This document shows positions 46,280-56,266 of a DNA stretch of 64,000 nt, in pieces. Where the stretch lies: NCBI GenBank assembly GCA_022360015.1, contig JAKSDQ010000170.1, positions 58,994-122,993 of the forward strand, written 5' to 3'. The position numbers were made by a program, and so were the translations under genes. This DNA is from Cytophagales bacterium. Its GTDB lineage: Bacteria; Bacteroidota; Bacteroidia; Cytophagales; Cyclobacteriaceae. Position 1 is the first letter of the stretch. Each line of letters opens with the position of its first letter. The notes beneath the pieces were generated by a model. The model was not told the DNA's origin. It saw only the letters and a program-made list of their open reading frames with translations, and did not search any database.

Positions 46280-47170
46280 ATGAGAATCGAAATAGAGTCA
46301 TTGTCAAAAGTCTACCCCAATGGTCACCGAGCACTCAGCGACGTAAATCTGACCATTGAAAGTGGCATGTTTGGCTTACTGGGCCCTAACGGTGCCGGTA
46401 AATCCAGTTTGATGCGGATATTGGTAACTTTGCAGGAATATACAAGCGGAAAAATCACCATTGATGGCCTGGATATTAACAAACACAGAAAAAAAATAAG
46501 AACCCTCTTAGGCTACCTGCCACAGGACTTTACCTATTTTTCCAAACTTAAAACCTGGGAATTTCTGGACTATGCTGCCCGGCTTTCAGGAAAAAAAAGA
46601 ACAAAGGATAGAATGAATGCCGTATCCACAATGCTGGAACAGGTAGGTTTATTCCAGGTAAGAAACAGAATGGCCAATAAACTCTCCGGGGGTATGAAAA
46701 GACGGCTGGGCATAGCACAGGCTCTTATTGCAGAACCCAAAATGCTGGTCATCGACGAGCCTACTACCGGTCTTGATCCGGAAGAAAGGATCCGCTTCAG
46801 AAACATCCTATCTGACCTGAGCCAAAAAGACGTTGTCATCATTTTGTCAACACATATTGTAGGTGATATTTCCAGCACCTGTCACAACATGGCACTTTTG
46901 CACCAAGGCACTGTCGCCTTTGATGGAGCGCCCGAGGCTTTGATAAAAAATGTAAAAGGCCATGTTTGGCAACTGCAGGTAAACGATCAGGAGTTTTCCT
47001 TCCTGAAAGAAAAGTACCCGGTTATATCCACTATCCCCTCCCAGGGTAAATGGGAGATACAGGTACTTGCTGAAAATGTAGAAGGTTACCATGCCATAAA
47101 TATTGAGCCGAACCTGGAACATGCTTATGTCTATTTTATGGAAAACAACCTGAATGTACCCCTGATGTGA
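46280..47170 (+). CDS. ABC transporter ATPase (first gene of the hybrid efflux locus)
   Basis: A 296-residue ATP-binding subunit: A-loop Tyr in LSKVYPNG, Walker A LLGPNGAGKSSLMRI (about residue 35), Q-loop LPQDFTY, signature KLSGGMKRRLGIAQ, Walker B MLVIDEPTTGLDPEER and the switch His in STHIVGD. The C-terminal extension (LEHAYVYFM) is shared with the ATPase domain at the end of the RND-ABC fusion, indicating common origin. It sits 9 bp before the large permease fusion and is its likely partner. Confidence 0.94.
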   Translation: MRIEIESLSKVYPNGHRALSDVNLTIESGMFGLLGPNGAGKSSLMRILVTLQEYTSGKITIDGLDINKHRKKIRTLLGYLPQDFTYFSKLKTWEFLDYAARLSGKKRTKDRMNAVSTMLEQVGLFQVRNRMANKLSGGMKRRLGIAQALIAEPKMLVIDEPTTGLDPEERIRFRNILSDLSQKDVVIILSTHIVGDISSTCHNMALLHQGTVAFDGAPEALIKNVKGHVWQLQVNDQEFSFLKEKYPVISTIPSQGKWEIQVLAENVEGYHAINIEPNLEHAYVYFMENNLNVPLM

Positions 47171-47179
47171 GGGAAGAAT

Positions 47180-50100
47180 ATGATCTCACTGAAAAACATC
47201 GCCGTTATTGCCCGCTACGAAAGCAAAGTTTTATGGAGAAACTGGTTTTTCAGAATATTTGCCCTGGCCATTATTACCATTTTGGTATTTTTTAACATCG
47301 GTGTCTTTTCGCCAGTCGGCAATAATCGATGGTTCCATCGCGCTATTAGTTCTGGCATTCCATATGCCAATATGGTGTTTCTCAACCTCGTACAGGTCGC
47401 TGTTTTGATTTTTCTGGCTTCCGGTATTATTAAAAACAATAAAAAGCTGGATACCAACGAGGTGTTTTATGTGAGACCCCTTTCGAATGCCGACCTGGTA
47501 TTGGGGAAAGCCTTGGCACTGCTTATCTTGTTTTTCCGGCTCAACCTTGTCATATTGGTCATTGCCTTGATTGTCAATGTCACTGCCACCGATACCAATA
47601 TCAATTTTCAGGCTTACATCTACTACCCGTTGCTAATCAGCTTTCCTAATATCATCTTTACCACCAGCCTGTCTTTCCTGCTGGTCAGCGTACTGCGAAA
47701 TCAAGCTATCGGCATTATCTTTCTATTGGGCCTGGTGGGTGTAATCCTCATCTATTTTCAAGGCAACTATTATTTCCTTCCGGACTACATCGCCTTTAAA
47801 TTGCCCCTGTACGCTTCCGACATAGCAGGTTTCAGCAACCTGAACCAACTGGTTTTGCATAGAACCATTTATCTCTGCCTTGCCGGTGCATTTTTTCTGG
47901 CTACCATTTCATTTTTCCCAAGATTACCTCAGCGAAAAGTGAACAGGCTAGCATCAGCCATACTTACCATTTTGTTTTTATTGGGCACTACAGGGTTGGT
48001 ATGGGTTTATCTGGAAAAAGAAATAAATGATAAGGCACTCAGAAAAACCATGATTGCCCTGAACGGCGAAATGGCAGAGACCCCTAATATTGACATTACA
48101 TCCTGTTATCTTGACCTCAATCATTCGGAAAATACAATAAGTTGCGGGGCAAGGATGATTGTACAAAATAATCAGGTGCATCAGTTAAAAAAACTCTTTG
48201 TAACATTAAATCCTGAATTGTCGGTGAACAAGCTGATCTTCGAAGGGAGTGCGTTGAATTTCACCAGGAAGTCACACCTGATCCTATTCGAAACCCCGGT
48301 ACCAATTCTTCCGGGAGAGAAAAAATCTTTGGAAATACAATACGAGGGTGGTATAAATGAAGCGGTTTGCTATCTCGATATCCACGGAGACCGTTATGAA
48401 AAACCACGGGCAACATTCATGTATAACATCGACAAACGCTTTGTCTTTCTGGAGCCTGATTACGTTTTGCTCACCAAGGATGCACTTTGGTATCCGCAGG
48501 CATGGGTGGGGTACAACAAGACAAGCCCGGGAACCGGAAATCATAATTTTATTGACTTCCGGTTGAAGGTAAATACCAGGGAAAACCTGACAGCCATATC
48601 CCAGGGAAAACTAATGAACGAGGCTCCGGGAGTTTATGCGTTTTCACCCGAGGTTCCTTTGCCACAAATCTCGCTGATCATCGGTGACTACGGTCAAAAA
48701 AGTATCACAGTCGACAGTACTGATTTTAACCTCTTTTTTCATGAGAAGAATGACTATTTCAGTGAATACTTCGATCAGCTACAGGATACCTTAGCGACGC
48801 TTGTCCGTGACTTGAGAAATGGATATGAGCAGGATCAAAACATGAAATATAATTTTTCACGGTTTCAACTGGTAGAAGCCCCGGTTCAGTTTTATGCGTT
48901 CACCAACTTATACGAAAATCATCAGGCATACATTCAGCCGGAAACCGTTTTACTGCCAGAAAAAGGCGGCGAAATATGGGAGCTTGACTTCAAAAGCCAA
49001 TTCAAGGCGATGAATCACCAGACCAGAATAAATAACCACGTGATGGATGGCAAAGACAAGCAGGCCAATATTTTCAAAAACTTCGTAAAATCCGTTTTAA
49101 CCAAACAGCAAAACTCCTGGCAGTTTTCCTGGCGAGGCGGCAATAATTTAGAAGGGGCAAATTACGCTGTTTTTCCCAACCTATATTGGTATCAAACTGG
49201 TATAAATAGTAAAAAATGGCCATTACTCAATAAAAACCTGGCAGATTATTTGAACCAGGAAGCGCAGGTCGACGATAACATGTCCAGAAACTGGAGGGGT
49301 ATTTCTTTCACTGAAGATTGCAACAGCCTGATGCGGGAAAAAAATCTGGAAGACATTTTGTCACAGGAAGAAAGCTTTGACAAAGTCTCCGGAATTATAA
49401 AGCTGAAGGGCGATTATCTATTGAAACACCTGGAATTGCAAATTGGGAAGGAAGCATTTAAATCTTTTCTCTATCAAATGATTGCAGAACATGCGCATCA
49501 AACCCTATCCTACGATGACTTCAGGACGGCAGTTTTGAGACGGTTTCAGTTCGACATCGAACCCATTATCGATCAGGTATACTCACAGGTCGAACAACCC
49601 GCATTTATTATTTCCGATATCAGTGATTATCAGGTAAGAGACGGTGACCGCAACAGGTTTCAGGTAGTTTTCAGGGTGGAAAATGTAGAAGATGTGGATG
49701 GAATGATCAAAGTCCAATTTCATTATAACCGTCAAAGTGCCGCATTTGCACCTCCGGACATAAATGATGAAGCGAGTGTATCTTTTATTCCCAAAGGACA
49801 GAAAAAAGCAATCCGTTTCCTGCTGGATGAAAGGCCTGACCGGATTATGATCAACACTTTAATATCCAGGAACATTCCCTCAGTGATTAATTTACCACTA
49901 GGGCAATTTGAAATGAATCAAAAACAGCAACCACTGTCAGGTGAAATCATCCTCCTGAACAATGAAGAGGCCGCAATCACGGAAATCATAGTCGACAATG
50001 AGGACCCTGGTTTTACCACCTTTACCCCCATCCGCGAACCCTATTTGAGAAAGATGATTCTTAAAAGAAACAATGAAAACAGTCCTCAAAAGTATCATGG

Positions 50101-50512
50101 TGAATGGCGCAGCTCAGCTTCCCATTGGAGACTAACCACAGGCGCTGCTTATTACGGAAAATATGTCCGTTCCGCTCACTTTACGCGTTCGGGTAAGGGT
50201 GAAAAGATAGCCACATGGCAACCTGAAATAAAAGAAAGCGCATATTATGATGTCTATGTGCATCTTACAGGTGGAAACAGCAATAACGCCTTTTTTCCAA
50301 ATAGAAGAAAACAACAAATTGTCAATTATAATTATTATGTGTTCCATGATGACGGGGAAGATGAGATAACCATTGACATTAACAGGGCAGAAAGAGGTTG
50401 GAATTTCCTTGGCAGCTTTTATTTCTCCCAGGGCACCGGCAAAGTGATACTCGATAACAAAAGTGAAAACAGATCAGTATTTGCAGATGCGGTGAAATGG
50501 GTCAAACAATAA
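47180..50512 (+). CDS. ABC permease fused to an M1-peptidase-like region and a golvesin-type domain
   Basis: 1110 residues. Residues about 1-280 are an ABC-2-type permease with roughly six to seven helices (IFALAIITILVFFNIGV, VFLNLVQVAVLIFLASGII, LLILFFRLNLVILVIALIV). Residues about 300-870 are extracytoplasmic and resemble the beta and helical domains of M1 aminopeptidase-like permease fusions, but I find no HExxH zinc motif, so it is probably not catalytic. The C-terminal about 110 residues (YYDVYVHLTGG...ITIDINRAERGWNFLGSFYFSQGTGKVILDNKS...FADAVKWV) look like the golvesin/xanthan-lyase binding domain. The ATPase is the preceding gene. The cargo is unknown. Confidence 0.82.
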   Translation: MISLKNIAVIARYESKVLWRNWFFRIFALAIITILVFFNIGVFSPVGNNRWFHRAISSGIPYANMVFLNLVQVAVLIFLASGIIKNNKKLDTNEVFYVRPLSNADLVLGKALALLILFFRLNLVILVIALIVNVTATDTNINFQAYIYYPLLISFPNIIFTTSLSFLLVSVLRNQAIGIIFLLGLVGVILIYFQGNYYFLPDYIAFKLPLYASDIAGFSNLNQLVLHRTIYLCLAGAFFLATISFFPRLPQRKVNRLASAILTILFLLGTTGLVWVYLEKEINDKALRKTMIALNGEMAETPNIDITSCYLDLNHSENTISCGARMIVQNNQVHQLKKLFVTLNPELSVNKLIFEGSALNFTRKSHLILFETPVPILPGEKKSLEIQYEGGINEAVCYLDIHGDRYEKPRATFMYNIDKRFVFLEPDYVLLTKDALWYPQAWVGYNKTSPGTGNHNFIDFRLKVNTRENLTAISQGKLMNEAPGVYAFSPEVPLPQISLIIGDYGQKSITVDSTDFNLFFHEKNDYFSEYFDQLQDTLATLVRDLRNGYEQDQNMKYNFSRFQLVEAPVQFYAFTNLYENHQAYIQPETVLLPEKGGEIWELDFKSQFKAMNHQTRINNHVMDGKDKQANIFKNFVKSVLTKQQNSWQFSWRGGNNLEGANYAVFPNLYWYQTGINSKKWPLLNKNLADYLNQEAQVDDNMSRNWRGISFTEDCNSLMREKNLEDILSQEESFDKVSGIIKLKGDYLLKHLELQIGKEAFKSFLYQMIAEHAHQTLSYDDFRTAVLRRFQFDIEPIIDQVYSQVEQPAFIISDISDYQVRDGDRNRFQVVFRVENVEDVDGMIKVQFHYNRQSAAFAPPDINDEASVSFIPKGQKKAIRFLLDERPDRIMINTLISRNIPSVINLPLGQFEMNQKQQPLSGEIILLNNEEAAITEIIVDNEDPGFTTFTPIREPYLRKMILKRNNENSPQKYHGEWRSSASHWRLTTGAAYYGKYVRSAHFTRSGKGEKIATWQPEIKESAYYDVYVHLTGGNSNNAFFPNRRKQQIVNYNYYVFHDDGEDEITIDINRAERGWNFLGSFYFSQGTGKVILDNKSENRSVFADAVKWVKQ

Positions 50513-50529
50513 ATAATCAAAAACTCAAA

Positions 50530-52026
50530 ATGAAAATATCTCATCAAATCGGAAAAATTATCAGGGCGCTATTGCTACTGCCAGTCTATTATTCTCTCAG
50601 CCTGTTGCCGGCCTTTGGCCAGCGCGTATTGACCCTGGCAGAATCATTGGAAATTGCAAAGAGTAACAGCCCTGATATCAAAAGATCCATACTCAACCTC
50701 GAAAGTAACAGGAAGACACTCGATGCCCAGCAAGCCAGTTTAAAATCCAGGTTTTCTTTGGAAATCACACCTTTCGATTTTAACAGAAGGCGTGTTTTCG
50801 ATGAATTTTTTTCTACCTGGAATACAAGTGAAGACTATAATTCATCCGGCACCTTTTCGGTGATTCAGCCAATTACCAAAACTGATGGAACCCTCTCCCT
50901 TAATAACACTTTCGGATATCGCGATAACTTTAGTGAATTCCAGGATATGCGGACCAAAACCTATTACAACAATCTCTACCTGCAACTGGATCAGCCAATT
51001 TTCACTTACAACCGAACCACTTTACAGCTAAAGGAATTAGAGTTAAACCTGGAAAATGCACAGATAAGTCATTCGATACAATTACTAAATCTGGAAAAAA
51101 ATGTAACCCAGGGTTTTTATGATGTATATCAGCAACAAAACACCGTGCAAATTGCTATGGATGAACTGGAAAATCAGCAGACTAGCTTTGATATAACAAA
51201 AAATAAGGTGGAGGCTGGTCTTTTAGCGAAAGAGGAACTCTACCAGGCAGCGCTTAACCTCGCAAGCAGTAAATCGACATTGCAAAACCAACAGGTGACC
51301 CTTGAAAATTCCAGGGACAATTTTAAAGTGATGATCGGCATGTCAATTTACGAAGACATCAATATACTGGCAGATGTGAGCTTAAGTCCATACCAAATCG
51401 ATCTGCAAGAGGCTATCGAACATGCGCTGGAGCAAAGGCAGGAATTAAGACAACGTGAAATCGACATTGAAAGATCCCAGTTTGAGCTGATAAGAACCAA
51501 TGCCCAAAATGAATTTAAAGGAAACATCGCCCTGTCAATGAGTATCTTTGGTGACGATACAAAGTTCAGTGAGGTATACGAGTCACCGACCAATAATCCA
51601 AGGGTAGCGGTTTCATTCAACATCCCGCTTTGGGATTGGGGAGAAAAAAGGGCCCGCATGGCCGCATCGAGGGCCAACCTCGAAGTCAGCAAAGTCGACC
51701 TCGCGGATCAAAAAAATGACATCATCATCAACATCCGGCAGGTATACAGAAGTTTGCAAAATCTCGAAACCCAAATTGACATCGCGCGTCAAAATGTAAA
51801 AAATGCCGAACTGACTTATGAGATAAATCTGGAGAGATACCAAAACGGGGATCTCACAAGCATGGATCTCAATCAGTTTCAGATCCAGCTATCTGACAAA
51901 AAAATGGCTTTATCAAATGCATTGATAAGTTACAAACTGGAGTTATTGAATTTAAAAATTCAGTCTTTATGGGATTTTGAAACACAGCAGTCTATCCTTA
52001 ATACTTCATTTAGTCCAAATAAGTAA
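50530..52026 (+). CDS. TolC-family outer-membrane efflux channel
   Basis: A frame opens at 50497 inside the previous gene, but the ATG at 50530 gives a proper signal peptide (MKISHQIGKIIRALLLLPVYYSL...AFGQ). The mature about 470 residues show the duplicated TolC pattern: LTLAESLEIAKSNSPDIKRS, long coiled-coil helices (TFDITKNKVEAGLLAKEELYQAALNLA-like stretch) and the repeat half with NLERYQNGDLTSMDLNQFQIQLSDKK. It would form the outer-membrane duct for the RND pumps encoded next. Confidence 0.92.
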   Translation: MKISHQIGKIIRALLLLPVYYSLSLLPAFGQRVLTLAESLEIAKSNSPDIKRSILNLESNRKTLDAQQASLKSRFSLEITPFDFNRRRVFDEFFSTWNTSEDYNSSGTFSVIQPITKTDGTLSLNNTFGYRDNFSEFQDMRTKTYYNNLYLQLDQPIFTYNRTTLQLKELELNLENAQISHSIQLLNLEKNVTQGFYDVYQQQNTVQIAMDELENQQTSFDITKNKVEAGLLAKEELYQAALNLASSKSTLQNQQVTLENSRDNFKVMIGMSIYEDINILADVSLSPYQIDLQEAIEHALEQRQELRQREIDIERSQFELIRTNAQNEFKGNIALSMSIFGDDTKFSEVYESPTNNPRVAVSFNIPLWDWGEKRARMAASRANLEVSKVDLADQKNDIIINIRQVYRSLQNLETQIDIARQNVKNAELTYEINLERYQNGDLTSMDLNQFQIQLSDKKMALSNALISYKLELLNLKIQSLWDFETQQSILNTSFSPNK

Positions 52027-52038
52027 AACCGTAGCCCA

Positions 52039-53106
52039 ATGAGATCTCACAGCGTAAAAGTTATATCGTTTTTATTTCCGGTGGTCCTGTTGCTGCATAG
52101 CGCCTGCAACCAACAAGATGCCAACATCAATACGGAAATCAAAGTTCCTGTTTCGGTGATTAATGTTAAACCGCAATCTATCGAAATGTACGTTCAAACC
52201 ACCGGAACGGTCTATGCCACACAGGAAGTTTATCTCCGATCGGACTTATCCGGAACCTATTATCTCATGAACAATGCTAATACGGGAAAATTATTTGCTT
52301 TGGGTGACCAGGTTAAAAAGGGACAGACAATCATTAAACTTGAAGACAAGGAATTTGAAAACAACGCGCAAATAGACTCCAAAAAACTTAACCTGGAAGT
52401 ATCAAAGAATAACTATGAAAAGCAAAAGTCTTTGTATGATAAAGGAGGTGTCACTTTCAGGGAATTGAAAAACGCTGAAATCGAATACATCAATGCCAGG
52501 TATTCCTATGAAAATGCTTCACTTCAATTAGATAAGGCTTATGTAAAAGTGCCATTTAGCGGCACAATCGTTGAACTTCCGCATTATACCCAGGGGGTAA
52601 AGGTCGACGAGGGTAAGGAAATGGTAAAAATTATGAATTACAGCCAACTGCTGCTTGACGTAAAACTGCCGGAAAAACATCTGGCCGAAGTGAAGCAGGG
52701 TCAATCCGTGAGGGTGGTTAATTACACGGTTAGCAAGGATACCTTAATGGGTACAATAAACCAGATTTCACCGGTGATAAATCCTGATACAAGAACTTTT
52801 CAAAGCACATTACTTATTAACAACAGGGGACAGGCCATCCGCCCGGGCATGTTTGTGAAAGCAGAGATACTTGTAGAGAAAAAAGACAGTACCATAGTAG
52901 TGCCAAAAGATATTGTTATATCCAGGCAAAACCGGAAGATACTCTTTGTCATTGAAAATGGAATTGCCCTGGAAAAGAGTATTAGTACCGGGTTGGAAAA
53001 CCCCGACTTTATTGAAATTACCAAAGGAATTAAAATGAACGATCGTTTGGTAGTAAAGGGTTTTGAAACGTTGCGAGACAAATCCAGGGTAAATGTTGTC
53101 CGCTGA
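52039..53106 (+). CDS. RND periplasmic adaptor (membrane fusion protein)
   Basis: A 355-residue HlyD/AcrA-type adaptor, probably a lipoprotein (signal ending LLLHSACNQQ). Seen in order: beta-barrel/lipoyl start VQTTGTVYATQEVYLRSDLSG, GDQVKKGQTIIKLED, a short helical hairpin, then YVKVPFSGTIVELPHYTQGVKV and the C-terminal IRPGMFVKAEILVEKKDSTIVVPKDIVI. It links the inner-membrane pumps to the TolC channel. 12 bp follow the TolC gene and 27 bp precede the first pump. Confidence 0.93.
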   Translation: MRSHSVKVISFLFPVVLLLHSACNQQDANINTEIKVPVSVINVKPQSIEMYVQTTGTVYATQEVYLRSDLSGTYYLMNNANTGKLFALGDQVKKGQTIIKLEDKEFENNAQIDSKKLNLEVSKNNYEKQKSLYDKGGVTFRELKNAEIEYINARYSYENASLQLDKAYVKVPFSGTIVELPHYTQGVKVDEGKEMVKIMNYSQLLLDVKLPEKHLAEVKQGQSVRVVNYTVSKDTLMGTINQISPVINPDTRTFQSTLLINNRGQAIRPGMFVKAEILVEKKDSTIVVPKDIVISRQNRKILFVIENGIALEKSISTGLENPDFIEITKGIKMNDRLVVKGFETLRDKSRVNVVR

Positions 53107-53133
53107 GTTAATAATCATAAAGCACTATTTTTC

Positions 53134-56100
53134 ATGATGAAAAACATTGTAAGCTTTGCTGTCAAACATCCGGTTACCATATTCATGGTGGTATTAGGGA
53201 TTCTTTTGCTGGGATTTATTTCTTTGGACAAACTAAGCATCGAGTTGTTCCCCGACCTAAACAACCCCAGGCTATTCGTAGAACTGAAAGCGGGAGAGCG
53301 TCCCCCTGAAGAAATGGAGCAACAGTTTATAGAAGGCATTGAATCACTGGCCATCCGTCAGCGCGGCGCAGTGGAGGTGAGTAGTATTTGTAAGGCTGGT
53401 TATGGCCGGATAACCATTGAATACAACTGGGACAAGGACATGGATGAGGCGTTTCTCGAAATACAAAAAGCGTTATCTTCCTATACCCAAAATGAAGACA
53501 TCGAAGAACTGAATATTTCACAATATGATCCCAACGCAGCGCCGGTGATGATTGTAGGGCTCTACCATCCTGACATAGATGATTTCAACGAGCTTAGAAA
53601 AACAGCCGAAAACCAAATTAGGAACGAACTGATCAGGTTGGAAGGAGTGGCAGATGTCAGGATTGCGGGACAGCAGGAAAAGGAGGTAATCATTAACACG
53701 GATCCCGGGCTATTGGCTTCCTATGGTTTGACGGTTGACCAACTTGTAACCAAAATTCAAAATTACAACCGAAGTGTTTCCGGCGGATCGATAGAAGAAC
53801 TTGGTAAAAAGTATGTTATCAAAGGAACGAGCATCGTCAAAGATGTTGAGGATATTGAAAGCATCGTGGTCGGGTACACGTCCAGGTCTTCTCAGGATCG
53901 CGCAGATCCGCAAAATGCTACGGCTTCAACTCCTGTATCTGAAAAAACACCTGTTCTTCTAAATGAAGTTGCCACTGTCAGCATTATGGACAATGAAGCA
54001 TCTGATATCGTCAGCATAAATCAAAAAAGGAGCCTGGGATTATCCATCTACAAAGAGACCAAATATAACACTGTTACAGCAGTCAATGAATTAAACAAAT
54101 CATTGTCTGACCTTGAACGTTCTTTGTCCGGTTATGAATTCATCATCATTCAAAATCAGGGTAATTTTATTCAGGAGGCCATTGATGAGGTAAAGCAATC
54201 CGGATTACTCGGTGCCCTGTTCGCCATCATTATATTGTTTGTGTTTCTTCGACGCCCTGGTACCACGGCCATTATCGGTATCGCCATTCCTGTTTCCATT
54301 GTTGCAACTTTTAATCTCATGTATTTTAATGACCTTAGTTTAAATGTGATGACGCTCGGAGGATTGGCATTAGGCGCAGGTATGTTGGTGGATAATGCCA
54401 TTGTAGTGATGGAAAACATATTCAGGCATAGAGAAAACGGGAAAGGTATTAAAGCGTCGGCCATTAAGGGCACTACTGAAATAGGCGGTGCCATCATTGC
54501 CTCCACACTGACTACCATTATTGTTTTCCTTCCGATTGTTTACGTTCGTGGTGCTTCAGGGGAATTATTCAAGGACCAGGCCTGGACAGTAGCTTTTTCC
54601 CTGATATCCTCGTTGGTAGTGGCCATTCTGGTCATCCCCACGCTGTTTACCAGAATTTTTAAAGACCATAAACAACAAGAACCACAAAAGACTTTCACCT
54701 TTCAAGGGTATGGACGCATCCTGACCAGGATACTTGACCATAAATGGAAGTTTATAGTATTGGCTGCCACACTGGTGACCGGAGCTTATTTCTTACTGCC
54801 AGTAATCGGAAGTGAATATATGCCGAGAACTGAAACCAGAACTCTCGCTATAGATTTAAGTCTGCCGGAAGGCACAAGGCTGGAAAGAACCCGTAACACG
54901 GTCAGTCAGATCGAACATCAGTTGTTTTCAGTTTTTGGTGAGCACATCGATAAGGTGTACACCCATATCGGTGGCAGCGACAACAGCACTTTTGAAGAGA
55001 GCAGTATTGAACATGAACACAAGGCAAGTCTGAAACTAATATTCAAAGAAGAAAGCCCTGTTAAAACTGGCATGGTCACCACGATAATGGGTGATTTTCT
55101 GCAAAACATTCCTGGGTTATCGGTAAATTTTTACAATGATGAAAGTGCCCTGGAGTCTGTAGTAGGTACAGATGAAGCTCCGCTTGTGGTGGAGGTAAGG
55201 GGAAGGTCGATAGAAGGGATAAAGTCAGTCCTGGACTCAGTGATGTACACGATGAAGATGGACCAAAATCTGTATAATATCACCTCTTCTATGGAAAAGC
55301 AAATTCCGCAAATAGAAATAAAAGTTGATAAATACCGTGCCGGACTTCAAAACATGTCCACAGAGAGTATTACCAAACAGGTGAAGGACCAATTGTTGGG
55401 AAAGGAAGCAGGAAAGTTGGAGAAGTCAGGGGAAACACAAAACATTTTGATCAAAATTCCCGAGATTTCATTGATGCAACTGGATGACATATTACTGAAA
55501 AACGGGGATCAGGATTTGCGGATCGATGAAGTAGCTACGATAGAAACAGTGCTGAGCCCCAACACCATCAGTCGCAGAAATCAAAACCGCGTAGCGACAG
55601 TCAGCGCCCAAATCAATGAGCAAATTCCATATGACCAGATTGTTAATAAACTGAAAGGAGAATTATCATCGGTACACCTCCCTCCGGATTATGGCATATC
55701 TATTATAGGCGAAGAGCTGAAAAGAAAGGAATCGATCAAAAATCTGGGTTTTGCTTTGTTACTTTCTGTCGTGTTGGTGTACATGGTACTGGCTTCGCAA
55801 TTTGAATCATTGATTCACCCGTTTACTATCCTTTTAACGATTCCATTGGCAGGCGTGGGTGCGGTATTGACTTTTTTCATGCTTGGTCAACCACTGAATA
55901 TAATGGCTTATATTGGTATCATCATGCTTACCGGTATTGCTGTTAATGATTCTATCATTCTTGTTGATGCTATCAATCAATTTAAGAGACAGGGATGGTC
56001 GGTGAAAGAGGCTGTTGCAGCGGCCGGACAACAAAGGATTCGACCGATTATTATGACCAGCCTGACCACTATTCTAGCCCTTTTACCCCTCACTTTCGGG

Positions 56101-56265
56101 TTTGGGGAAAGTGCCTCCCTGCGATCACCTATGGCACTTGCTGTGATTGGTGGACTGTTTTCTTCAACGTTGCTTACGCTTGCAATCATTCCCTGTGTTT
56201 ATTTGGTAATTGACAATTTGTGGCTGGCTGTCATCAAAAAACCTCAAACAGAAAAGGCACTATAA
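53134..56265 (+). CDS. RND efflux pump, inner-membrane subunit
   Basis: 1043 residues with the full RND layout: helix 1 (VTIFMVVLGILLLGFISL), large periplasmic loop, helices 2-6 with GGLALGAGMLVDNAIVVMENIFRHRENG, second loop, and helices 8-12 (GIIMLTGIAVNDSIILVDAINQFKRQG, RPIIMTSLTTILALLPL). The helix-4 acidic relay is Asp-Asn where AcrB has Asp-Asp, as often in this class. It is a proton-driven exporter of unknown substrate and ends 1 bp before the ATG of the RND-ABC fusion; the two may form a heteromeric pump. Confidence 0.94.
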   Translation: MMKNIVSFAVKHPVTIFMVVLGILLLGFISLDKLSIELFPDLNNPRLFVELKAGERPPEEMEQQFIEGIESLAIRQRGAVEVSSICKAGYGRITIEYNWDKDMDEAFLEIQKALSSYTQNEDIEELNISQYDPNAAPVMIVGLYHPDIDDFNELRKTAENQIRNELIRLEGVADVRIAGQQEKEVIINTDPGLLASYGLTVDQLVTKIQNYNRSVSGGSIEELGKKYVIKGTSIVKDVEDIESIVVGYTSRSSQDRADPQNATASTPVSEKTPVLLNEVATVSIMDNEASDIVSINQKRSLGLSIYKETKYNTVTAVNELNKSLSDLERSLSGYEFIIIQNQGNFIQEAIDEVKQSGLLGALFAIIILFVFLRRPGTTAIIGIAIPVSIVATFNLMYFNDLSLNVMTLGGLALGAGMLVDNAIVVMENIFRHRENGKGIKASAIKGTTEIGGAIIASTLTTIIVFLPIVYVRGASGELFKDQAWTVAFSLISSLVVAILVIPTLFTRIFKDHKQQEPQKTFTFQGYGRILTRILDHKWKFIVLAATLVTGAYFLLPVIGSEYMPRTETRTLAIDLSLPEGTRLERTRNTVSQIEHQLFSVFGEHIDKVYTHIGGSDNSTFEESSIEHEHKASLKLIFKEESPVKTGMVTTIMGDFLQNIPGLSVNFYNDESALESVVGTDEAPLVVEVRGRSIEGIKSVLDSVMYTMKMDQNLYNITSSMEKQIPQIEIKVDKYRAGLQNMSTESITKQVKDQLLGKEAGKLEKSGETQNILIKIPEISLMQLDDILLKNGDQDLRIDEVATIETVLSPNTISRRNQNRVATVSAQINEQIPYDQIVNKLKGELSSVHLPPDYGISIIGEELKRKESIKNLGFALLLSVVLVYMVLASQFESLIHPFTILLTIPLAGVGAVLTFFMLGQPLNIMAYIGIIMLTGIAVNDSIILVDAINQFKRQGWSVKEAVAAAGQQRIRPIIMTSLTTILALLPLTFGFGESASLRSPMALAVIGGLFSSTLLTLAIIPCVYLVIDNLWLAVIKKPQTEKAL

Positions 56266-56266
56266 C

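Noticed and set aside
46159..46359. A 66-codon plus-strand frame before and overlapping the first ABC ATPase gene
   Set aside because: Overlaps the secure ATPase start by 80 bp in another frame, matches nothing I know and has no supporting signal; possibly a leader peptide but unsupported.
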